A DNA stretch of 64,000 nucleotides from Triplophysa rosa (taxonomy: Eukaryota; Chordata; Actinopteri; Cypriniformes; Nemacheilidae). The notes under the pieces were generated by a model. The model did not search any database and was not told where the DNA came from. It saw only the letters and a list, made by a program, of their open reading frames with translations. A program made the translations under genes and the position numbers. The DNA is taken from assembly GCF_024868665.1 (NCBI RefSeq), contig NC_079906.1, positions 13,330,807 through 13,394,806 of the forward strand, given 5' to 3'. This document shows, piece after piece, positions 1 to 9,600 of this stretch (position 1 is its first letter; each line of letters opens with the position of its first letter).

Positions 1-3
1 CAA

Positions 4-330
4 GTGTATTACAGTGTGTATGCACCGGTGTCAGACATTCCCAAGGAGATAATTTGTCATTTTTGGCGAACATGTGAAATATCTGAGAGAGCAAGACAAA
101 AGGGACTGCAGTGTGCATTCGGGGGATATATCCACGACATAATATGCAACCGATTAGAAAATAATTTAATCAAAATTGAAGCTAAAGCCTATGAATGATA
201 ACATTCTCCCGCTTATATTTTAGTAGCGCGCCAGGCTACTGCTCACACGTCGTGGGTCTAATCTACGCCTTGGACCTGGCAAGAGCCAGAGATGCTGAGC
301 TGAGCCATACATCATCAACAACACAAACAC
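4..330 (+). pseudogene. Possible SWIM zinc-finger / transposon-derived gene fragment
   Basis: Two short open stretches on the plus strand resemble pieces of teleost THAP/SWIM/YqaJ-type proteins of transposon origin. The first contains a GGYIHDI motif. The second follows an acceptor-like TTATATTTTAG at about 207-217 and reads SAPGYCSHVVGLIYAL, which has the C-x-H half of a SWIM zinc finger. The CxC half and a clear donor are not visible, and the first stretch ends in a stop after AKAYE. I infer a decayed or partial gene entering from outside the window. The family assignment rests on memory of similar fish proteins and is weak. Confidence 0.3.
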
Positions 331-457
331 ATTTCCGTCTTGCCTTTAATCATCTTATTTTACGTTCAAATATATGCATTATGAACAAAGAACCGTCATT
401 ATTTCCAAGCAATGATGTGCTGAGTTAGCTAGCTAGCTAACATTAGCGTGCTCTTAC

Positions 458-1380
458 CTTGGAGCAAACATAGGTGTTTTTGTTAATCCTGTCGACCTTT
501 AGTGGGACATTCTAAAACGCTTAACGTGAAAAACGCTTAACGTACCTAAACAGCGATAAAGGAAAACGAAGTTTCTGTCAAATTTTACTTATAATAAACA
601 CATGCTGCTGTCAAAAGAACGAGCTCTTGGTCCGCGGATAGAGTGAATATCACGTTAAGCGTTCTCACCATAGAAGTCCATTATAAGAGAAAACAGCTTA
701 ACGTGGCTTAGACAAATTTCTGTCATTTTAGTTGTAATTAATACTTCAAAAGCCACCGTGCATTGTGTTAAAAAGTGCAGTAGGGGCCTCTTTATGCCCT
801 GTCTGAAACCAATATTAAGAAATGAGGCTGAAAGGCAATAAAGTTGCTAACTCCTGGCTTCAGTGTTGTTACATCCAGCTGAATAGCCTGTGGAGCAAAC
901 TAGAACAAAACAACACAAATGTTTCTAAAAGCTCTGATAAAAAGGGACAGAAATATAAATGAGATGATACAGTGCGTTGTTTAGGGACGTTACGCCACGT
1001 TAAGCCGTTTCCTTATAATGGACTTCTATGGGGGAGAAAACGCTATGGGGGAGAAAACGCTTAACGTGGTATTCACTTTATCCGCGTAACAAGAGCTCTG
1101 TTCTTTTGACAGCAGCAAGTGTTTAATACAAGGAAGGTTTGACAGAAATGTGGTTTTCCTTGATCGCTGTTTAGGTACGTTAAGCGTTTTTCACGTTAAG
1201 CGTTTTAGAATGTCCCACATTTAGTTGTGAATGAAGCCTTCCACACGGCTTGATCCACGTCCGACATTTCTCCCCTTGGGTTTTAGGTTTCGGGAAGGGA
1301 AAAAATTCCACCACCCCGTCCAAACTTTTAGGATACTGGCTATCAGATTTACACAATCCATACGCACAACGCTTCGGCAT
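458..1380 (-). pseudogene. THAP zinc-finger first exon, split by a transposon
   Basis: Reading the minus strand from the ATG at 1380, the sequence starts MPKRCAYGLCKSDSQYP and continues with FFPFPKPKT and W-I-K, the opening of a THAP DNA-binding domain (first C-x4-C pair, FPxP-like segment, conserved Trp). Translation runs into an inserted element at 1216. On the far side, 503 to 458 reads INKNTYVCSK followed by a GTAAGA donor at 457-452; CSK is the expected third zinc cysteine, with the H in the next exon. Leaving out the insertion and one copy of its target duplication gives 201 nt, exactly 67 codons with phase 0 at the donor. Downstream exons were not found in the window, so the rest of the protein is unknown. 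As it stands the exon is disrupted unless the insertion is spliced out or polymorphic. Confidence 0.65.
504..1216. mobile_element. Mutator-like non-autonomous DNA element with long inverted repeats
   Basis: Both ends carry long inverted repeats beginning GGGACATTCTAAAACGCTT and including the repeated word CGCTTAACGT; similarity between the arms runs for roughly 200 bp (about 504-700 and 1010-1216). Flanks ACCTTTAGT (495-503) and ACATTTAGT (1217-1225) match at 8 of 9 positions, a 9-bp target-site duplication typical of MULE/Mutator elements. No transposase frame is present inside. It sits in the THAP exon. Confidence 0.72.
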
Positions 1381-1399
1381 GTTTGCTTCGCTCGAAAGC

Positions 1400-3602
1400 T
1401 TGACAGACCTCCCGCGCCTAGATACGGTTGCTAAACCACGATTGGCCTGTGGCGGTTTTTGGGCGTGGCTTAGCGAAGGGTCAATTGCCTCGTCCTTCAA
1501 CATTCTCTTAACACTCCTTACAAGTCTTATTACAAAGATCAATGTTATGACAGTAGCTGCACTTCCTGAATTTTCTTGTGTTTGTACTTGCATCTTCTGT
1601 TGATAAGCTCAAATAACGTTGTGCGGACAGAACAAACAAACCCTTCACGCTTGTACGTCAAGAGGTTTGTTCAGTATTTTGTCACATGCATCTGTTATCC
1701 AGTCAAACTAGCTAATATTATAACAATTTCCAAAACAATCTATTAAAAAAACAATAAAAAACAAGCTTGTCACGATATTAATATCCTAGAGCTGTTCAAT
1801 TATTATGTTAATTTGTAGGCCGAGCGAGCGGTTAATTCGGCTTGGGTTCCCTCTAGAATTTCTAATAGGTTTTAAGAATGACCGTTTTCAATTCATGAGT
1901 AAAATTATGACTGTGGCTAATACAACTTGAAAAGACTTACCGTCTTGCTCCAGAACATAAATTATACAGTGTCATACCTCAAACATGAATTTTTAAACCA
2001 CTGTAAGTCTTAAGTTACATAAAGACAACAATGACCTCAAGGATGTCAATGTATGAGCATAGGGAATCGCACAAGTTACATTTTGAAAGTCCACAATTCC
2101 CAAAACATATTCCTCTGGTTGGGTAACCACAAACCAAACAGCTTCATTGATTCCATCTAATGTACACAAAAGCAATTTGACATGTGATGTTGGTCGCATG
2201 TGATGCATTACCTTTACCTGCAGTTTTGCCACCCGATGAACCAATCAGAGGAAACCTATCTCGTAACATCTTCCCTCCACCGACCTGCATGTACAAATAT
2301 AAACAAATCATGAACTTGAATGACTGTCACTTAGATGAGATTGTATAGCATGCACATGTAAGGTTATTTGTCTTTGTAAATATAAAATAATGGTCTGGAC
2401 TTACTTTCTCAACTTCAGCATTGTTCTTCTTTCGTTTGTGTGGCATGCTGCTGTTCTTCTGCTGCTTGTTCTTTAACAAGCTCAGCTGAATCGTGACATC
2501 CTTCACCAAAGCTCAGGACACACCGGGACCTCTTTCTCAGGAGAGACCCAACGTCATTTAAAATGAGCACATTTACTGTACATCGCAGAAGCTTTTTCTA
2601 AAACAGGTTATGAATTGCTTGGGATTGAACCCATGACCTTGGTGAGCAGTTAAGCAGCACAACATTCGCACAATTCATCATCATTTCCATTATAGGATGG
2701 CTTAAGCATTTCCATAGTTATTTCATACTTACCCCTTTTATTTTCTCAGAAATATTTTATTTTTATAATGCGTCACACCATTTCACAGCCATTTAATCCA
2801 ATTTCTCGTATAACAACATTAAACAGATTTAAAAAGTAAAATACTCTTTTCACATTCTGTAAACCCTAATAGAGCTTAGCTAGTTTATATCTCTCCGATG
2901 TCTTTTCTCTCTGGCTTTCATTTGTTCTGCTGTGGATTAAAAGGGGTTGGCCATCGAGCAGCTAAGATGATGAACAAAAGGGAATTGGAGAAGGAGGTAA
3001 AATATTTATACTTAGTTACACAGCCAAAGCCCCCCAACACTCGGTGTACCCTCTCTCTCTCACTCATTCACCCACGTGGATATTTACCTGCTGGCCTGGA
3101 GCCCAGAAAAACACGGAAACATTATACACATATGAACCCACCTGTAAGTTGTGCGACACATACATTTATAAACACACATGCAGGTGCAAAATCATATATA
3201 ATAAAAATGAAAACCTTTTTACACACCTGTATTGTTCTTTATTATAACTAAAAAATATTTGGTAATAATAAATGGTTGTATGGGTTGCCTGGCTGGATCA
3301 CATTAAACCAACATGTCTTGAAGGAATGTACACTTGTTGACTGCTTTTTCTTCACGACCTGGGCCAACTCCAAATCCATTCAAAATGAAAAAAATCATAC
3401 ATATTTACACAATTGTCAAGATCTAGTAGATCAGGTTTACATAAGCATCAGTCAGGTGTCCAAACATTTCAGTTGGGACTTTCACTGAGCCATTGGCCAT
3501 GTTGAAATGTGTGAAGACCTCACAAGATACACAAACAAAAAATCCCTTTCAGCACTGAAGTAAACAACAGAAAATGTTACACGTACACATTAATTAAAAA
3601 CG
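1400..3602. other. Stretch without a confident gene
   Basis: No family could be recognised. On the minus strand there are two short open frames (2244-1993 and 2509-2327) and some exon-like punctuation: an E/K/Q-rich stretch ending at a GTAAGT donor near 2400, and a piece from about 2284 reading VGGGKMLRDRFPLIG followed by a donor-like GTAAAG. These could be exons of a small or decayed gene, but frames and acceptors do not join convincingly. The rest is AT-rich. Confidence 0.3.
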
Positions 3603-3608
3603 TTTATT
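3603..3608 (-). promoter_or_regulatory. Candidate polyadenylation signal of wdr6
   Basis: TTTATT on the plus strand is AATAAA on the minus strand, about 70 nt downstream of the wdr6 stop codon at 3679-3681. The position is compatible with a short 3' UTR. A second AATAAA (3237-3242 region) is further away. Confidence 0.4.
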
Positions 3609-3678
3609 TGAAAAACTTTACAGTTAAAACTCTTTGGTTTCTTAATTTATAAATATGCAATGTAAATTAAAGCCAATA

Positions 3679-6600
3679 TCAAGTCTTCAAGAAACGATGC
3701 GAAAACAACACTTTCCTTCTCTCATCACCTTTTTGCCTCATGCCAAAATCTTTATTCTGTTTATTCATCTCTCCCTGTGTTAACTTAAACAGCTGCAATC
3801 CCTGTCCACATACAACAACCCAGGCTCCTCCCACTGGTCCAGCCTCTAACCACGCCCACAAACCAGCAGCATCTGCAGTGTGTGAGAACAGCACCTTCTG
3901 TGGGTCCATCAGTCCATCACTGCTCACACTCCACAAACACATGCGCTGGTCCGGTGAGGTTGACACCAGCAAGTTTGGGCTTATCGAACACAACCCGGTA
4001 AGGGGGGAAGAGTGTGCTAAGGGGACTGACCAATGAGAACGCAGCTGTAAAGACACGCCTCCATTTTCCTGCTGTTCTTGCTTTACTATGATATGCAGCA
4101 AAGATAGCTGTCCATCATCTCCACCACTGGCCAATGAGATGAGATTTTCTCCTGTTTGTCCAGGGACTCTCCACTGTGATAATGCAAGAGTATTGACTCC
4201 ACTTTGGTGAACAGGTATGGAAAAGAATGGGGCAGATGGACCTAATGCACACACAGAATAAATCATTATTAGCAGAAACTTTTAGCAGAACTCTCTGGCC
4301 TATAGAAGGTATCAAACAATGTTATTATAGTTTAGTAAAACTATTATACATTTATTTTAATTAAATAATAAATCAAATATTGGCCTAAATATTATTTGAA
4401 AAACTTCTAACTAAATGATAAGTTGAGGCACTAAAATTATTAACTGAAAATAACTAAAAACGAAACTAAATAAATTATAATAAATAACAAATAAATTATA
4501 ATCACAAAAGCACATAACAAAATTTATAAAAAAATTAACTAAAATATTACATAAAAACAAAAAATATTAAAATAAAAGCTCATTTGAAAGACGAATAAAA
4601 CTGTGAACATAACTATAATAACTCTTTTATCAAAGCTACTGGATATATACACTCACCTAAAGGATTATTAGGAACACCATACTAATACGGTGTTTGACCC
4701 CCTTTCGCCTTCAGAACTGCCTTAATTCTACGTGGCATTGATTCAACAAGGTGCTGAAAGCATTCTTTAGAAATGTTGGCCCATATTGATAGGATAGCAT
4801 CTTGCAGTTGATGGAGATTTGTGGGATGCACATCCAGGGCACGAAGCTCCCGTTCCACCACATCCCAAAGATGTTCTATCGGGTTGAGATCTGGTGACTG
4901 TGGGGGCCATTCTAGTACAGTGAACTCATTGTCATGTTCAAGAAACCAATTTGAAATGATTCGAGCTTTGTGACATGGTGCATTATCCTGCTGGAAGTAG
5001 CCATTAGAGGATGGGTACATGGTGGTCATAAAGGGATGGACATGGTCAGAAACAATGCTCAGGTAGGCCGTGGCATTTAAACGATGCCCAATTGGCACTA
5101 AGGGGCCTAAAGTGTGCCAAGAAAACATCCCCCACACCATTACACCACCACCACCAGCCTGCACAGAGGTAACAAGGCATGATGGATCCATGTTCTCATT
5201 CTGTTTACGCCAAATTCTGACTCTACCATTTGAATGTCTCAACAGAAATCGAGACTCATCAGACCAGGCAACATTTTTCCAGTCTTCAACTGTCCAATTT
5301 TGGTGAGCTCGTGCAAATTGTAGCCTCTTTTTCCTATTTGTAGTGGAGATGAGTGGTACCCGGTGGGGTCTTCTGCTGTTGTAGCCCATCTGCCTCAAGG
5401 TTGTGCGTGTTGTGGCTTCACAAATGCTTTGCTGCATACCTCGGTTGTAACGAGTGGTTATTTCAGTCAAAGTTGCTCTTCTATCAGCTTGAATCAGTCG
5501 GCCCATTCTCCTCTGACCTCTAGCATCAACAAGGCATTTTCGCCCACAGGACTGCCGCATACTGGATGTTTTTCCCTTTTCACACCATTCTTTGTAAACC
5601 CTAGAAATGGTTGTGCGTGAAAATCCCAGTAACTGAGCAGATTGTGAAATACTCAGACCGGCCCGTCTGGCACCAACAACCATGCCACGCTCAAAATTGC
5701 TTAAATCACCTTTCTTTCCCATTCTGACATTCAGTTTGGAGTTCAGGAGATTGTCTTGACCAGGACCACACCCCTAAATGCATTGAAGCAACTGCCATGT
5801 GATTGGTTGATTAGATAATTGCATTAATGAGAAATTGAACAGGTGTTCCTAATAATCCTTTAGGTGAGTGTAATGTCAAGCAAGACATGACATATGATGT
5901 CAATTTTAATTTCATGGGATTAATGCTCTAAACCAAAGTCTGTTTACGGAAGTTGTGCTACTTGGCGGCCATGTTTGCAACGCCTCTGGTTAGCTATTTA
6001 CGTCATAGCAAGTCCACAGCCTATATATTTGAATGGGGAACTCATATATTTCTAAAATCACTGGCAAAAATCACAATTGAACAGCATATTTCCGGTAGAT
6101 AATTAAACATGACATGAACTGTATAATAACTTTGGTTTGCTAAGCCTAAATTGCGCTACAAAACACCTTTTTCAAGGTCGCCTCATCTACTGATCTACTA
6201 ATAATTAAAAAAATTATATTATAGCCAAAAGACACATACAAGAACATCACATCCTCACATACATGAATCTTACAAAACTGAAATAAAAATAACTACTTAA
6301 TTAAAAAGTGGTTATGGTCTGGTATATGTGCATGACTCACCCTGCCAGCTGACACTGGCCTTACTGTTCAAAACTGCTGTTAAATCCCACACAGATATAC
6401 AACCATCTGTAGTGCCAGTGAACAGCAACAAAAGCCTGAGAAAGAGAGAAAATATGTGTTCGAAATTAAAATATGGAATCATAAAATGTTTATTAAAAGT
6501 ATTTGATAAAAACAGTGTTTTCTCACTCTTTGCCCTGGGAGTCCTTCAGCATGTGTGCGGTGACGCTGAGCACACACCTCTGATGATAAAAACATTCCCA

Positions 6601-9600
6601 TAGCATCTCAATTCTTATGTTGCTCTCAGTCACACTGAACAGCCTAAAAAACAACACAACATATTAAAGTAAACACTAATGTTAAAATTTGAAATTCATT
6701 TTTCTTTCATTCATATTAGTGGTGTCACAAAATACCCTTATTGACAATAACTATGGCATTAATAGCTGATGGCTGACATCATGTTGACACAACCAATATG
6801 ATTATCATAAACAATTCAGTGTTAGTTTATGGTCGACACTTCAACATAGCAGATGACAGTCTGCCTCCCTACTAGAGTGTGATTCTTTGGCCAAGAAACA
6901 CAAAATAAACTAAATTAACAATGATTTGACTGATAGCATAATTGTTTTATTTTATTTCAATAGATACAACAATAATAATGTTACAGTGAATTATTTTGGC
7001 CACAATAATCGTGAAAATCTGATATTGTGACGACCCTAATTCATATCCTTAAAATCACAAAAATCAAAGCACCTTACTGCACCGTCACTACAGCCCAGAG
7101 CTAAGAGGACACACTCATTCCCATCATGCACCACAGCCATAGACATGTACCTGCAAAAATGAAAAAGCATTTGAATGAACTGCTCTTTAACAAGAACACA
7201 ACCACAGTTATGTTTACACTGCAAGTGGGTACGTTAGCTTTGTCTGACCTCTAGTGGTCAGTAGCAGTTTGCAAGAAACCTTGTGAGTTAGGAAAACCTT
7301 TTTTTGTGACAAAACTGTATCTCGTGTGACAAAAATTACATAGAATTAGAGTATTATTACATACATATACACACACAAACCTAGTCTCAGGATCCATTTT
7401 GACAGTCTTGTGTCGGTTCCGCTTCCGTTCCCACTGCTCATCCAATCGATGGCCAGCTATCTGAGTCACCTGACAGACTGGCTGATCCCGCAGCTCATCT
7501 AGACGAATCAGAATCCTGTAACATTGCAGCTGGGCCCGTCCTCCCGCCGAGAACACCATAAACGAGAGGGCCAAGGTGCTCTCATCCATCCCACTTTCAT
7601 TCCCTTCTCCTCTTTTGACAGTAGCCAGCGTGCGAACATTCGAGATGTGGTCTGTCAGAACAGCGAGCACCTTCACAGTTCCACTCTGCGGTTTAATGGC
7701 AAGTACACTTACTATGGTATCCTCCCCACCAGTAACAAAAACTTCCCAAAGTTCTGATGATGCGTTTGTGAGACAACCAAGTCGGCGCACACATCCGATG
7801 CCTCGTCCATGAAGCCCCTCCTTCAGCATGTGTCCATTCACATTGGCTTCTGTGGATGCTAATGAACGAGACGCGATGACGGCTCCTTGTTTGATGAACA
7901 CTAGGGTGCCCTGTACGAGCGTGTGCGGCTGAGGGTGTGGGTGTGTGTGGGTGTGTGTCGGGAGTCTGTACACCCAGGATCGATGGCCTCCTCCACAGGA
8001 AACCGATAAGAGTTTCTCTTGTCTGTGAGGGTCCCATATAACAAAGTTTATGGAGTGGAAGCCAACCATAACGAAGCGAGCCTCAGCGATGCTTTCATTA
8101 TTTCTTACCTCCTCCCTCTCCTCAACCCTTTCAATTGTTTCTTCTAGTTCTGGTCTGTGAGAGTTCAGAAACAGAACCTTCTCCAGCCAGTCCATTCCTC
8201 TGCAGGCTCGCTGAATTCGACGGACGGTCAGAACCTTTTCTTTGATAGTTAGTATTCTTACACATCCATCTCGACCTGTAGTGTAACACACACCCTGATG
8301 CTCACACACAGACGTCACACCCTGCTTTCCATGGACACCGAAGAGGGTGCTGATGGGAGACAGATGGTCAATGTTTTCCTTTACACTAATTATATTTTCA
8401 GTCTTGTTGGGTTTTTCTTGCTCTGCTCTCTGTTGCCTGTTCTCAGTCTCTGTATCTTTCAAGTCTTTGTTTCTTTGGCCATTTCTCTCCATTTCAATGT
8501 AGAGCAGCAGTGACCCACGGCGGTCACCACACAGGTACAACCCCTCTTTGTGTGATAGAGCAACGGCAGCGGTCAGCCAGCGCTTGGCACAAGGCGGCAG
8601 CAGAAAGGGAGGAAGTATTTTCTTCTCTATTTGCAGGCCTGTTTCACTTTCTAACACTGTTATTTTCCACCTATACACCAACCCTTCAGAGCCCGATGCG
8701 AGAAGACACGAACCCTCACACCCGTCAAACACACTCTTTACCCAAAGCACAGAGTGAACTTTACCGTGACCAGCTTTTAGCAGCACACCCACATCTGGCT
8801 GTCCCACAGGGAACACCTGGACACCTCCTTTGAGATTACCCACAGCACAAACCCACACAACAGAACTGGACTTCTGGATACTTGTGACCTCCATTACACA
8901 ATACGACTGAAAGTCAGCTCCCCCTTGCCAAATGCCATCCCAATTTTGACTTTGACTGACACACACCTCTCCCTGATCAGTACAGACTAGTGTTTTCACA
9001 TCTGCACCTTCACCCACTAATCTGATCACTTTAGGGCAACCTCGTGCTTTGAACCCCAGATCCACCTGAGCTTCTTCTTCATCTTTCTTATTCTCTTGCG
9101 CCACTCTCCACACTCTTATCTCTCCATCAGCCCCTCCTGTTGCGACCCACCCCCCTCCACAGCTCATGTTGCCCTCGCTGACAGCCAGAGCCCTAACCCC
9201 ACCTGACCTATGCCCTCTAAAAGTACGTCCCACCTTTCCTTCGCCTTCCCATTCCCAGAGTAAGCACGCTCCATCTTCCCCAGCGCTGAACACACAGGTG
9301 GGCGTAAGCCTGACACAGAACACCCGGGCCTGGTGCCCGTACAGCACCCGCAGACATGTGGGCGATTCCTCTCCGCAACCAGCGTCTCCGCCGAGCGAGC
9401 CAACATTCCACACGCGAACACTACGGTCATCCGAGGCTGATGCCAGCCATCCGGATTTTTGGAGGTAGCAGAGGTTAAAAATTACTCCACTGTGGCCCAG
9501 CAAACGTCTCTCTACTTGGGATTGGCCATCAGGTTTGGTTCCTCTGGGTCTCCAAAGCACCAGCTGGTTAAAAACAGTCCCGCCCACCAAAACTAAAGAA

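Noticed and set aside
504..1216. CRISPR-like or integron-like short repeat array (CGCTTAACGT)
   Set aside because: Spacing is irregular, copies are in inverted orientation around a centre, and the flanking duplication shows a transposon; the genome is a vertebrate's.
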